In this document: in pieces, positions 1 through 13,539 of the stretch
Position numbering within the stretch: the stretch's first letter is position 1
Layout of the letters: every line of letters begins with the position of its first letter
Origin: Gadus chalcogrammus
Lineage: Eukaryota > Chordata > Actinopteri > Gadiformes > Gadidae
Assembly: GCF_026213295.1 (NCBI RefSeq)
Contig: NC_079434.1
Location: 9,319,477-9,383,476, forward strand
Direction: 5' to 3'
DNA: 64,000 bases
Made by a program: the position numbers and the translations under genes
The notes under the pieces: generated by a model
What the model saw: the letters and a program-made list of their open reading frames with translations, nothing else
The model's database searches: none
Told to the model about the DNA's origin: nothing

Positions 1-295
1 GCCCGTGTCCTGGGGAGAACCGGGAGAACGAGAGCCAGTGTTGAGATGGCGTGGTTTACATTGACTCCTTTATCAGCCCTTGATTCAGACAGGCGCCCAA
101 GTGAGACTGAGAACAACCAAAGGATACAAACGTGCAACTTGGAGGAGCTAAGAGATGAATGCGTCAGGTGTCAACAGGCTCATTGGACACAACCTGTCAG
201 ACAGTACACATCCCTGCCCTGTCCCTCTTAACTTTAGTCAAACACAAACGCAACTCACAGAAGCGAAAAAGTTTATGGTTTTGCTGAGGTGGTTT

Positions 296-328
<33 letters not shown>

Positions 329-518
329 TTTTGCGTGAGTGGTTCTATGTTCCTCTATTTTTATTTGTCTTAGCTTATGAGTATGATAACAATTCTGATA
401 TAATAATGTGTCTTGTTAGTCTTTAGTGGTCTTCTCCACTCAATTCTACACACTTGTGTTTTTGACTTTCTTTGTATTTTTTTTTCTTTGTATCGTGGTT
501 TGTGTGAAATTCTGTGAG

Positions 519-657
<139 letters not shown>

Positions 658-1581
658 ATGTTTTGATACGGATGTGAGACAGAGATAACAAACACAATCT
701 AGTGGTTTGCCCAGCACTAGCAGTTTGGCTCAGCACTAAAGGTTAGATTGGGGCCAGTAGATTAAGTGCAGTCAGAAACTGCAACAGCAACAGCTGAAGA
801 CTCCATTTTGGATCCGAGAAGCAACTGTTCCATATGGAGACCATAAAGGTCCCCTCTCTGTGTTGGGCTGTTTTCAACCTGTTTTCAGTGATTAAAGAGT
901 TGCCCCCTTCTCCTTTCCCTGTCTCTGCTTCATGGGCTTAGCTACTGAAATTCTGATGCACTTGGGACAGAGTGGGGACAGCTACAGACCATTATGTATT
1001 GTTTCTGAATGACTTTTATGAATATATACTGTTATTATCACTGCTATGTTGTTTGGTTGGTCAGTTGGTTGCATGACAAAAGCAGACAAATACAGACGTC
1101 TTATTGGATATAGACTATATATCTTCAGTGAATTTATAATCCACTGAGAGAGGATACAGAAAGCATTGTCAGAAAATATTGAGAGTGCAGCATGCACTAC
1201 CAAACTATTAAGGGATATGCAGCCTCGTCTCACCCACACAAGCAGATCGTCTATTTAAAACCACTTCTGTACTGCACTACAGCACAAATACAACACAGTT
1301 TAACAAGTATCAATAAAAAATATTGTGTATTGTGTAAAATGCCTTTACATGGACTCCAATGCTGTATTAAAAATAATATTTGATTAAATATTTGTAAATA
1401 TTTGATAATGTGATTATACTTATTTGTTGCAATAAGGAGTACTTGTTACTATTTGATTCATAGCACTTATTCGATAGTAAACAATTTATAGATGCAAGAA
1501 AAATTATTGGATGTGATAGTACCTTTTTGAGGGTGCAAAACGTATTTGTTGTAATAGTTCTTATTTGATGGCAGTACTTAC

Positions 1582-1626
1582 AGAGTCCATCTCGGTGGTG
1601 AAAAAGGTTGTAGATTCGGTTTCCAT
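1582..1626 (-). CDS. Candidate first coding exon of an unidentified gene running off the left edge
   Basis: On the minus strand an ATG in good context (AAAATGG) opens 15 codons, METESTTFFTTEMDS, ending exactly at a consensus donor GTAAGT (phase 0). The peptide is acidic and Thr-rich, like the extracellular N-terminus of a receptor. A possible acceptor (TTCTCCCCAG on the minus strand) lies at the extreme left edge (10-20), so the next exon may start there and leave the window. In tetrapods LZTFL1 is flanked by the chemokine receptor CCR9, which has a short first coding exon. A ccr9-like gene is therefore a guess from gene order, not from the sequence. The exon is short and could be chance. Confidence 0.3.
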
Positions 1627-2800
1627 TTTAACTGAGCAGGAGAAAGTATGCAAGTATTTAAAACATTCTCACAAAATCTAATCCATATATTCACTCTGTG
1701 ACACCTCTTAAACCTCTTAAAAACTCAAAAGTGGTCTACTCTACACTTACCAAATTAACCAAAAAGTAGGCTACTCACCCGACCAGCGACCAAATAACGT
1801 TTGTGTTGTTCAGCTCTTGTTTCGGCGAATGGCAGGTTGTGACAGAACCTCATCCTCTCCTGTATTTATGGTTTCCCTGTAACCACAGTGCTACGTGTAG
1901 TAGAGCATCTTCTAGTCTAGTGTCATGCCCTCTCCATGTCTCTGCTAAGACTTGCATCACAGGAAACCGTGACCAAAACACAGCTGTCTTCACCCTTCAC
2001 AGATCCACGAGCCCCTCTTTGCTTCACTATGGGTGGGGGGCGGCTGCATGCCATTGTAGTTGACGAAACATCTCTCTGACTAAAGCAAACTAAAGACACA
2101 CTGACAGCAGAACACAAACAATGTGCCCGCACGGGTGCTCTGGGCGATTAAATGACGACTGCGCACACAGGTGGAGCACTTAGCACCACGGACGAGTGAT
2201 GCCCGAAATCAGAAACCATCCCATTACACGCTTATTTTGCACACCGCTAGCCTCTGTAGTATAGATGGCGAGAGAGCTTTGTGTTTACGTTGACGTCTAG
2301 CGTGAGTGTTACTGCCTGAGTTGATACTCCCTTGCCAGGGTTTAGCTGAACGCCTCGTCGGTTGGAGTGGCAGGACCATTAGCGGACCTTATTGGAAATG
2401 TCATCTCCAAACACAGCTGTGGGTTGAGATCTCTAAAATACCGCTATTTGATGAAAGAACTCAATGCACTCTGTTGAATATATTGTCCTTCATGCCATCA
2501 CTGGAATGCCATATAACTCCCTCACCAAGCCTAGAAACTCAGTTAAGCCATAAAACCCTATCTGCTATCACCAAATGCCATATACTGCCTACCCCAAGCC
2601 AAGATACTCAGTAAGATCATAAAACCTGACTTGTTTATTATAAACTCATGATTCGGTCATGGTTTCGTGAAACCAGAGGATGCTTGACAAGGGGTACAAA
2701 GAACAGACTCAGGGTTCCTTAAAACCACTACCTCTCCTACACCAACCTACTGAAATGGCTTCAATGCCAAAATCAATGATTACCGTTGATGGGCATGATA
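1627..2800. other. Intergenic stretch, no gene recognised
   Basis: Unique-looking sequence upstream of the candidate minus-strand exon at 1582-1626. It would contain that gene's 5' UTR and promoter if the exon is real. I see no splice-bounded coding exon on either strand. Confidence 0.5.
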
Positions 2801-3540
2801 ACGTTTAATGAGGTTTAATAGTTGAACCTGAATGTGGCGTGAGAACCTTTAACAATGCTTATAAACCTTAACAAGGCATTAGAACCTTAAATGAGGCATT
2901 AGAACCTTGCAAAGGGCATTTAAATATTTAACGAGACAAGAAAACTTTAATGAGACATGAGCACCGTTAACAAGGCTTTAGAACCTTTAAAATAGCTTTA
3001 TAATATGTAAAAATGCTTTAGAACCTTTAATAAGGCATTAGAATCTGAAGGAAACATGAGATCCTTTAACAAGCATGGATATATTTGACCAAATATGAAA
3101 ACTTTTAACAATGCATTAGAATATTTAATGAGGCATTGGAATCATAAACAGGACAAGACAATTTTGAACAAGGTATTAGAACCTTTAAGGGGGCATGAGA
3201 GTCTTTAACAAGGCGTAAGAACCTTTAAGGGGGCATGAGAGTCTTTAACAAGGCGTTAGAACCTTTAAGGGGGCATGAGAGTCTTTAACAAGGCGTTAAA
3301 ACCTTTAAGGGGGCATGAGTCTTTAACAAGGCGTTAGAACCTTTAATGAGGCATTGAAGCCCTTTAACAAGACATGAGAATCTTTAACGAGACATGACAA
3401 CTTTTAATGAGACATGAGTCTTTAACGAGGCTTTAGAACCTTTAATTAGGCAACAACGCATTTAAACCATGAATATGGCATTAGAACTGCTAACAAGGCA
3501 TTAGAACCTTTAACAAGGTATTAGAGCCTTTATCCTGCAT
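2800..3540. repeat. Degenerate minisatellite built on GAACCTTTAA...AGGCATTA, period about 20 bp
   Basis: About 35 diverged copies of a roughly 20-bp unit (aaggcattagaacctttaa and variants). At 3181-3338 two units have fused into a 40-bp higher-order repeat present four times with only 1-2 differences (GGGGGCATGAGAGTC core). The older flanks are much more diverged, so this block expanded recently. Confidence 0.85.
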
Positions 3541-5300
<1,760 letters not shown>

Positions 5301-5306
5301 AGGAGA

Positions 5307-5771
5307 TTTATTCTAACCCAACACTAGGAGGAAGGATCTCAATCAGGGGATTGCCTGGTTTTCATTTCATTACTTCTACCAAATAGACCTAGTTAAAGCT
5401 AGCCTACGCCCAACCCAAACAAAACCCACGTGAGATTCTCTATACTGTAGCCTACAGAATTCTGGTAAAAGCGTGACAAAATAGAAATGATGTTGAGGAT
5501 CGCTCTCTCTTTTCATGTCATTGGGTCTGCGTGGCGAGGTGCTGGATCAAGTGGGGGCGTGTCTTTAAGACGTTCCGCGTGGTAAGGACATTTATCAAAG
5601 AAAAATTGGTCCTCGCTCGCCTTCATCGTTTTCCGTTGTTGTACTACGTCGGTTGCGTAGGGGGAGGAACAGCATCTCATTCGTCTGACTCGTACCTTTA
5701 CGACACACAGACAGAGACAAAGATGACCATGTACAACCTAGCGATCTTGCATGATATTAGCGTCATGCTAG
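5307..5771 (-). other. lztfl1: Probable lztfl1 3' UTR with candidate poly(A) signal
   Basis: Sequence following the lztfl1 stop codon on the minus strand. The first AATAAA noticed downstream is at 5307-5312 (TTTATT on the plus strand), giving a 3' UTR of about 460 nt. The real cleavage site cannot be read from sequence alone. Confidence 0.35.
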
Positions 5772-5936
5772 CTAGGCTGTAGCAGTTTCCATGTCAGGTT
5801 CAGGTATGGCTGCATCTGATTGGCCTTCGTACCTCTGCAGTCGTTTCCTGATCTCTTTGATCTGCTCGTTCTTCTTGGTCAGGATCTCCTTCATGTTGCG
5901 ATAGGCGGCAGTCTGCTGGAACTTCTTGTCCAGCTC
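5772..5936 (-). CDS. lztfl1: lztfl1 exon 9 (last coding)
   Basis: Residues 259-312 and TAG at 5772-5774. KKFQQTAAYRNMKEILTKKN is nearly identical to human; the tail after RKRLQRYEG is longer than the human one. Confidence 0.95.
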   Translation of the reverse strand, partial: ELDKKFQQTAAYRNMKEILTKKNEQIKEIRKRLQRYEGQSDAAIPEPDMETATA

Positions 5937-8900
5937 CTGAACACACAAACACACTGACAGTTTTAACAATGTACTAGCATTTATACTTACTTTATTAGTT
6001 TAATAATTTCCTAAATAAGATTTGTCCTTCAAAAAATACAAAGATGTAGCATTTCTCCCATGTGTCTTTATACCAATCATTACACACTGGTAATGCTTGC
6101 CAATATGCACCATAATGCTAAACACACTGGCTATCAAAGTAGAGAGGTAAGGAATGATTTAACTGCACTATTGGCCAGGACACCGGGGTTGGCCATAGCA
6201 CCCATACTTTCAGGGGATATTGTGACCACAGGGACCTCAGTTTAAGATCTCATCCGACTCAGGGGGGGATTATTAGGGGTGAAACGTAAGTGGAGGAGGG
6301 TTAGCGTCTGGAGATTTGGGGATGGAGGATTAGGTTTAAAGATCGGGGTAGACAAGGTAAGGGAGTGGGGTGTAGGGTCAAGGCATAGACACGCATACAT
6401 AGACACCACATTGATCTTTGGGTACGTTGACGTCCCCGCCGTATTGGAAAGGCTGGCAAGTAAAAGGGGGAGCTTTCCTGGATAAATAGCTATATAATCG
6501 TGACATTTCTCAACTGATGAACTCAATGAATCATATTTGTATTCATATTAAAGCATGTCGTGTTAAAAATATTTGACATATTATCTATAATAACAAATTA
6601 ATAGAATACAATTCTGCTCGGTCTACATAGATCGTATATTGAGCAGAATTGGCGTATACGTTCATCATAATGCCATCCCGGCGTCTATGAACATATGTTA
6701 ATGGGGCAGAGGCTGAAAGGTCAGGGATAAAGGGTCAGTGGGGTTGAAGGGTCAGTGGGGTTGAAGGGTCAGTGGGGCTGACGGGTCAGGTAGCGGGGGT
6801 CGGTGGTCAGACCTTCTCGGCCATGGCAAGCTGCTCCTGGACACGCAGCAGGTCGTGTTTGGCCGACACCAGGTTCTGCTGCAGGTCCTTCTGAGAGGCG
6901 GCGTTCACGTTGAGCGTGCGCTCGTAGTCCTCCTTCAGGGCCGCCACCGTGCTCTCCAGGCTGCTCAGATCCTGCTCCCGCGTCGCCCCCTGGTGGCAGG
7001 GAGGGGAACACGGCTGGTTATGTTTATGGTTATTTATTTTCCGTCTCAAGCAGGGCATGGGCCTTGTTAACCTGGCGGCCATCTTGGCGCTAAACGTTAA
7101 AGTAAAATTCAATCTTAAAAACACACAAACAAAAATAAAAGCTGGTCAATCAACTAGCGATGGCTTATACCATCGCAAAAACATTGTAGAAGATAGCATG
7201 TAAAGAAAACAAAGGAGAGAAACCGTTTTGAAAAGCGGGAAATGTAAACCATGGAGGGAGGGAGGAGGCAGGACTGAGAGGAGGAGGGGGGGGGACAGGG
7301 ACAGGGCAGGAGGACGGGTACCTGCTGGTCTCCCTGGACCTTCTGCAGGTCTTTCAGAGCTCGCTCAGCCCTCGTCTTCTCATCCAACACATTCATGGCC
7401 TGGAACACACAACGCACAGCACTGAATTATCATCAAAGCAGTAACACTAGGAGTGTATTCTAACTTTAATTGGGTACACACGGGGATATTACAGTGGAGG
7501 GAGTGGCTAAAAGTACTTGGTTGGGACCCCAGAGTCTGCATTCTACCTGTCAGCATCCTGCAGCAGGATGCAGCCCCTACCCTATCCCCGGTCTAACAGC
7601 CCGCTGTCACTCGGCTCAATAGGTCTAATGCTAAAAGAACAAACAAACAAGGCGTGGACAGAGCGTGGATCCACCTGGGACTCCAGGTTCCGCAGTCTGG
7701 ATTTCAGCTTCTCGTTTTCCTCCTGTAGTCTTGTGATCTCCTGGAGAGCGTGATAGGAAGACAGGTGTTGCATTACGCTACGTCGATATGATTCGGAATA
7801 TGAAGGTGAACCAGATTCTGAGCCTGAGTTTGCGGGGGTCCGGGTTTACCTTGTTCAGAAGCTCTGACACACCCCCTTCGTTAAGAGGCACTAGCCTTGG
7901 TTTACTGCTCTCCTGGTTCACCTTGGGGATAAAAAACATGCAATAAGTCATGAATAAATACATAATAGGTTATTACGTTATATTTATTACAGTCAGCCCT
8001 TATAATGTAATGTCTTGTGTCCTATTGGAGGATTGGATTTGTCTCTTTTTATGTGATGTTTGCTTGCGTTTCTTGTTATTTTTGTGTACGTGTGTAAGTG
8101 CATGCGTCAGGGTGTGTCTGTGTGCATGTGTGTGTGGGCACGTGTGTGAGGGTGGGGTACACACCTTGTTAGTGGTTTTAAAGTCAGTCTTCTCAAACTC
8201 AGCAACCTTCTCGAGCAGCTCCCTGGAGAAAGAACAACGTGAGAACAAATTAGTCATTAAGGAGGACTCCTCTTAAACCTGTCAGCAAGTTTTTCTAACT
8301 TTACAATGTACCATTTACATTATGTTTTTTGGGTTTGATGTTCTTTATAATGTCCTTTGGATAGAGAAATATAATGATGTGGGGTGGGGCAAGTGTGGGA
8401 AGGATGATTAAGTTATAAAAGGTTATTTGGGTAAAGGCTTAGGGTTAGATAGATTGAGTTAAAGTTAATCCGGTGAAGGGTTGGTTGGGTAAAGGGTTTG
8501 ATAAATTGGCATGGTTAGGTTAGGTTAAGGTTAGTTAAGTACGGCTAGATAGGGTTGGTTAGGTAACGCTACCTACCGTTACTTGGATAAAGTTTTACAG
8601 TTAGTTGACAGTTAGTTTGAGTTAGGAATGTAAGGCCAAATAGGGCTAAAGTTTGGGTTAGTTATGTTGAAGTAAATTGTTTAAGGTGTTTAGAGAAGGA
8701 GTTAAGGTTAAGGAGAGTTATATAGGCATAGAAGTAGGATATAAGTAGCAACAATTCACCAATTCAATACAAAGTTGTACTCCAGGCCGGTGTGTTGAAT
8801 AGGTTGAACTCCAAACAGTAAAATGTATATCTAGCTAGTTCTGTACGAAGGAACCTCATGAAGCCCCCTTCTGTGACCTCTCCGAACCCATGACTTCACC

Positions 8901-10621
8901 GCGGGGAGTACCACGTACCCCCCGAGGGAGGAAACAACAAGGCAGCATCCATCCCACGCACAGTGACAGTTTGAAACTACGAACACGGGCCGACCCTTGT
9001 GGTGAAGGCAGCAGGTCCTTGTTGAGCTTTATGTGGTCCCAAAACGGTGCTCACCGCACGTAGCTCTGTGGTGAGGGGCGTACGCAGGGCCTCTGTGACA
9101 ACACACCCACGGCAGCCCAGAGGTTCCGCAACCAAAGACACTTTCTCACAGCTACTGTTCTCAGGGTTATATGCAGCTGCCGCTACGCTCAAGTAAGGAG
9201 GACAGGGGGGCAAGGAGGGTGAGGAGGGCGGGGGGGGCTGGAGATGGAGGAGAAGAGTGTGGACGAGGAGGAGAAGGAGGAGAAGGGTACGGACGAGGAG
9301 GAGGAAGAGGAGGAGGAGGAGGACAGGTAAGTGGGGGAGGAGGAGGAAGAAGAGGGGTAGGTGGGGAAGGAGGAGGAAAAGGGTGCAGGGAGGAGGTGAG
9401 GGTCTGCAGCGGAGGAGGTGGGTAAGGAGGTGGGGGAGGCTGGAGAGGAGAAGATGGTAGGGGAGTTTGAGGATCAGAACTAGGCCTGTTCACAATGTTC
9501 TTTGTTGCACTACCTCATCTGCTTCGCTCCAGTTGGTTTCAGGGGCAGATAATGGCGACCCCACCTACTGAACTAAAAACATCCACCTAGCTAGCTAGCT
9601 AGACAAAATACCTCCAAGGAAGCCATCAGAACATCTAGCATGCTTCATGACGTTCACGCACTCCTCCTATTCTCCAGTTGTTAGTAACCTCCAGTTAGCG
9701 AGCAACATGCATCCTCATTCGATCCAAGCTCCCCACCTGTTCTCCAGTTCGGAGATGTCTGTCTGCAGCCGCAGGAAGAACTTGTCAGCCTGGGAGAAGA
9801 GCTGGCGGAGCAGCAGCACGTTAGTGTGGGCCGTGTTGATCAGCTCCGTCTCCACCTCCCCCCCCACCACCGCCTGCAGACCCTCCAGCATCTCCCGCAC
9901 CTCATCCACCGTGAACGTCTCCTCCACCAGCCTGCAGTACACAATACACGCATGCACCCAACCCAACGCATCCGATATACACAGACATACAACATACATT
10001 CACAAACAGACAAGCAATACAGGCCAAATTGCCACACACAAACACACACACACGCACACACACACAAGCAAGCACAAAACACAAACAGTCAAATATAGAC
10101 ACAGATAGAACACATGCATACATCACGCATACATGACCCATTAGGTAACAGCACTGATTGAAACGATATAAACCCAATATATTGGGGATTATATCCATTG
10201 GCATTTGACCTATAAAGCACCTGCTGTCTTTGAGTTCTTCAAAACATGTGTCGATGGTCTTCAGCCTCAGGACTCTCTTTGAACGGGCAAACCGCATGTA
10301 ACTGATGACCTCATTCTGGTGGTGCTCATTAAACCCGAATTCAGCCTGCACAGGGAGAGAAACACAGTGACAATAACCACATTGGAACTGTGCAGCTACA
10401 AGTGGCTCCAGCTGAACTTAGTGGGGCTCTCCTAGCGACAGGCTGCAGGCCCTGTTCAGATAAGCTGCATACACTACTTGAAGTGTGGACTATGTCAACT
10501 GTTGAGATTTAAGGTTAGAGGATTAGCGACATGATTAGAAAAGTGGTCTGTGCGTGCATGGTTAGGTCAATGCACTCAGGAGATATATCGAAAGGCACGA
10601 ATGATGGACGATACTTACCAT
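5772..10621 (-). CDS. lztfl1: lztfl1: leucine zipper transcription factor-like 1 (BBS17), complete, 9 coding segments
   Basis: Joined on the minus strand from 10619-10621, 10221-10345, 9737-9931, 8165-8222, 7850-7921, 7675-7740, 7322-7399, 6813-6989 and 5772-5936: 939 nt, 312 residues plus TAG. All junctions are GT-AG and keep phase. The protein matches vertebrate LZTFL1 throughout, e.g. NEHHQNEVISYMRFARSK near the start, LQEENEKLKSRL in the middle and KKFQQTAAYRNMKEILTKKN near the end. The C-terminal half is heptad-rich coiled coil, including the leucine zipper. Known role of the family: cytoplasmic protein that binds the BBSome, limits its entry into cilia and affects Smoothened traffic; human loss causes Bardet-Biedl syndrome 17. 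It is slightly longer than the human protein (299 residues), mainly from a different C-terminal tail (DAAIPEPDMETATA). Transcribed away from dnajc13. Identity is secure. Confidence 0.95.
6813..6989 (-). CDS. lztfl1: lztfl1 exon 8
   Basis: Residues 200-258, with TREQDLSSLESTVAALKED and ending AKHDLLRVQEQLAMAEK; coiled coil. The first residues (GATRE) differ from human. Confidence 0.94.
7322..7399 (-). CDS. lztfl1: lztfl1 exon 7
   Basis: Residues 174-199, AMNVLDEKTRAERALKDLQ; coiled coil. Phase 0 on both sides. Confidence 0.9.
7675..7740 (-). CDS. lztfl1: lztfl1 exon 6
   Basis: Residues 152-173, EITRLQEENEKLKSRLRNLE, the leucine-zipper core. Phase 0 on both sides. Confidence 0.93.
7850..7921 (-). 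CDS. lztfl1: lztfl1 exon 5
   Basis: Residues 128-151, with the family motif PLNEGGVSELLNK. Phase 0 on both sides. Confidence 0.93.
8165..8222 (-). CDS. lztfl1: lztfl1 exon 4
   Basis: Residues 108-127, ELLEKVAEFEKTDFKTTNK, start of the coiled coil. Phase 0 at the 3' end. Confidence 0.92.
8380..8740. repeat. Degenerate GGTTAGG-like tract
   Basis: Irregular GGTTAGGTTAAGG-type repeats inside lztfl1 intron 3. The repeats are not regular TTAGGG, so this is a simple-sequence drift product rather than a telomere. Confidence 0.5.
9195..9475. repeat. Purine-rich (GGA)n-like tract
   Basis: About 280 bp of almost pure G/A on the plus strand in lztfl1 intron 3 (pyrimidine on the lztfl1 sense strand). 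The Pro-rich and Arg-rich open frames here are composition artefacts. Confidence 0.8.
9737..9931 (-). CDS. lztfl1: lztfl1 exon 3
   Basis: Residues 43-108. Encodes LVEETFTVDEVREMLEGLQ and ends in TDISELENR; well conserved helical region. Confidence 0.95.
10221..10345 (-). CDS. lztfl1: lztfl1 exon 2
   Basis: Residues 2-43. Contains FNEHHQNEVISYMRFARSK, the most conserved N-terminal block of the family. Ends AG|GTGCTT in phase 2. Confidence 0.95.
10619..10621 (-). CDS. lztfl1: lztfl1 coding exon 1 (start codon only)
   Basis: The ATG is immediately followed by the donor GTAAGT, so exon 1 contributes only Met. This start is chosen because exon 2 opens with AEFGFNEHHQNE, which lines up with residue 2 of human LZTFL1. 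The 5' UTR extends to higher coordinates; its start is not visible. Confidence 0.85.
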
Positions 10622-10868
10622 GGTGTTGGACGCTATGTCACTAACGTTAGCTAGCTTGCAGGTAGAGCGTATTCAAAACACTGAAATTCAGGTTATGAAC
10701 TTAGTCTGAGAGACCGAACAGGGGCTAGACGTGTGGCCTGAGGAAAGCTCGGAAACAACGGCGTTAATATTTAAATCGGTCCAATGCTTAAACGTGGCTT
10801 GGTCGAAATGTTAGAAGATTATCCGAAGATTTGCTAGCCGTGCTGTCCAGTGTTGTGTCTTCAGAGCG

Positions 10869-10905
10869 TGCCTTGGTTACGGGGTGGCGTCATTGCCTTG
10901 GTTAC
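10869..10905. promoter_or_regulatory. Two direct X-box-like (RFX) motifs upstream of lztfl1
   Basis: GCCTTGGTTAC occurs twice, at 10870-10880 and 10895-10905. In reverse complement the second copy reads GTAACCAAGGCAAT, 11 of 14 positions of the RFX X-box consensus GTTRCCATGGYAAC. It lies about 250-285 bp upstream of the lztfl1 ATG. RFX factors drive many ciliary and BBS genes, which fits lztfl1. Inferred from motif only. Confidence 0.4.
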
Positions 10906-11660
10906 CAGGGATGCGTTCAGCGGCACTACGTTCGCTAGGAAGTCCATCCGTTTGTTAACGCACAACGCCGCGCATGTACAACGTGATGTCACATCGAAAT
11001 TACCGCCAAATAACTTTGATAGCCCTGAAGTAGGCCTATCATATTGTACTGATAGGTCTACTTCAGATTCAGAAAAAGTCTATCAACAGTGTATTCTCAT
11101 TCTACTTGCTGTTGTTTGGTCTGGCTTTGCGAGACTATCAACAGTGTGACAGAAAATAGTATTTGACGTGGATCACATCAACACCGCAAAACAAACGCAC
11201 TTACCGGTACACTTAAAACAGATATAAAAAATAGTAAAATGTTTTTTTTTATCGATATTAAAGGTCTACCTTTCAAGTAAAGAGCAGCATCTCAAAAGAA
11301 TAAGCATAATAATATATGTTTTACATAATATATAATAATTTATATTACGATGGTATTGAAATGTTGTTTTATTATCAATAATAATGATAATCATCATTAT
11401 AATAACCAAAGTCCGGTATTCATTCTGCCTGGTGAAGTTGTTGGATATTTTATGTTAGATAACACAATGACAAAAACATGACGTTAATCTAATCAAGACG
11501 CCTCTAATCTAATATCCTTGTTTTAGAATGCACCTTAGAGTTTGTTTTATTTTATTCAAAGGTCACTTTTGAGAACTGTAATGTTAGCGCCTAACTGTTT
11601 TATATGATCCAGTGAAGGTCATTGAAACGGTGAAATGGAATATAATTCTTTATTATAATG

Positions 11661-11775
<115 letters not shown>

Positions 11776-12241
11776 TAATGTAATGTAAATGTTATTAGGC
11801 ATACACTGTTATAATGTTATGTTATGTTACAAATGTTAATCTGCCCCTTGCCAAATACTACAAAGCTTGCCAAAATCTACGTAAACCATTTAGGCTACGT
11901 TTGTTACGTTTTCTTAGTAACTTTATTCCGAATTTCAAAACCACAGCGCAGAGCCGCCAGGAGGTCCTCCAGATGAACTGAGTGCATGTGACCCAAATAA
12001 AGAATAGTGGTCCAGTTGCAGTCCTTGGCGTCTCCTCCTTTCCTCTTGGTGCGCTTGTTTGAGAAGTGTCCCAACAAAACCTCCCCCCCCCCCCCATCAC
12101 GCTCTATCTTTGATTGGATTACACTAACGGGCAGCGCATGGTAGCCTACTGAATCAGATGTTTCACAGCGTGACTATACCCTCCGTTCACCACACACACG
12201 GGCAGAACTTTCACATCCTCGGTTAAACAGAAAAGGCCAAG

Positions 12242-12267
12242 ATGTTTCCGCTCTATCTTCAATCGCG
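12242..12267 (+). CDS. Possible alternative first coding exon of dnajc13
   Basis: ATG at 12242 opens MFPLYLQS plus two bases, then a strong donor GTGAGT at 12268. If spliced to the known dnajc13 exon at 16801, the reading frame continues (R-S-F-K-K) into the normal Met, giving a protein extended by 13 residues at the N-terminus. Frame agreement has a one-in-three chance. There is no conservation evidence, so this is a candidate only. Confidence 0.22.
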
Positions 12268-13539
12268 GTGAGTCTCTCTCCCAGGTGCGACTAACTGTTA
12301 TTTATAGACCTACGCTTATTGTTGTTTTAGGGCGGAGCAGAGTGGAAGGTTTTGTTTTAATGTGCTCTTCATCACTAGCGGTCTCATCTTTAACTCTCGG
12401 GGGGTCTCTCGACCCCTCCATCAACACTGCTTTGGTTCAAATAGATGCATTTTTAACGGCGGATTTCATCTCAATCTGTCAAAAAAATTCTTGAATGAGT
12501 GCATATTATGGATTTTACTTTAGATTATGAATGAATTTGTTTGCCCACAAAAGTAAAAATATAAAAAGTGACTCCCACTCCCACAAATGAAAATAAATCC
12601 ATTGAAGGTTTTGAGGTGAAGATATCAGTAAACTTCATCTTATCTTTTCTTTCATTTTCTTTTTCACCTTTCATTTACCATTTTTATGGAAAGACCATCT
12701 ATAATATATGTGTGTAGCTTAACCTTCAAGTCATGGTTTGGTAGTATGAATGAAATTGTAAAATTGTCTAAATTTCACATCCAAGACTTTGGATGTGCAT
12801 TTCATCAGGAATAATACAGTTTTCTCATGAAATCATCAATTGCCTCAAAGCATTTAAACTTACAAAAATGTAAACATTAAAAAGTAGGCTACAGCACTTA
12901 AAGTTGGGAATTAGGCTGAGGATGAGTGGGGCATTGATGCAGTGTAGGAGATTCACCCCCAGAGGACGCAGTTGTCCTATTTTTGAAATGGCACACGTCA
13001 ACTCAAACTATGCAAAGTTGTTAAATAAAATCATGTGTGTATTACAAGGGTGTATATTGGGCGGTTCTCTTAAAATACATCAGTTGCGTCGGAAATCACG
13101 GCCAAATGGACATGTGTGTCGAGGATGGCATAGGAACGTTTAATCAAATAGTGTTCAAACAGTATATTTGATATTTTGCGTACATTTGTTTTGTCTTCCT
13201 GTAATGTAATATTTTAATTAATTTTAAATCACATAATAAAATCGACACATTAACGTGAACACTCGGGTCGGTTTTCACTGAACATATGAGGATCCTCTTA
13301 AAGGACGTATTATCTGGTGAACAAAGTAGATAATCTATTATCCTCCTTATCCTCATGTTGCAAAAGCAGGGGTGCGCCCATTTCAACCGCTCATTTCTTG
13401 TTAGCATGGCTCCACTGACAACTTATATACAGTATGAAAAATAACACTGATTCGGGGTCAGTCGCCTCTACAACTAATCAAAATCAACAATTGGCATGTC
13501 TTAAAATAAGAGCCGATCCGAGATCAGATCCCGTGCCGG

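Noticed and set aside
8380..8740. Interstitial telomere
   Set aside because: GGTTAGG-like motifs are irregular and never form a regular TTAGGG array.
9167..9493. Proline-rich 108-codon frame on the minus strand
   Set aside because: Arises from the purine tract in lztfl1 intron 3; no splice sites or homology.
10850..11149. 99-codon plus-strand frame upstream of lztfl1
   Set aside because: No recognised family, no splice context, and it overlaps the X-box-like promoter region of lztfl1.
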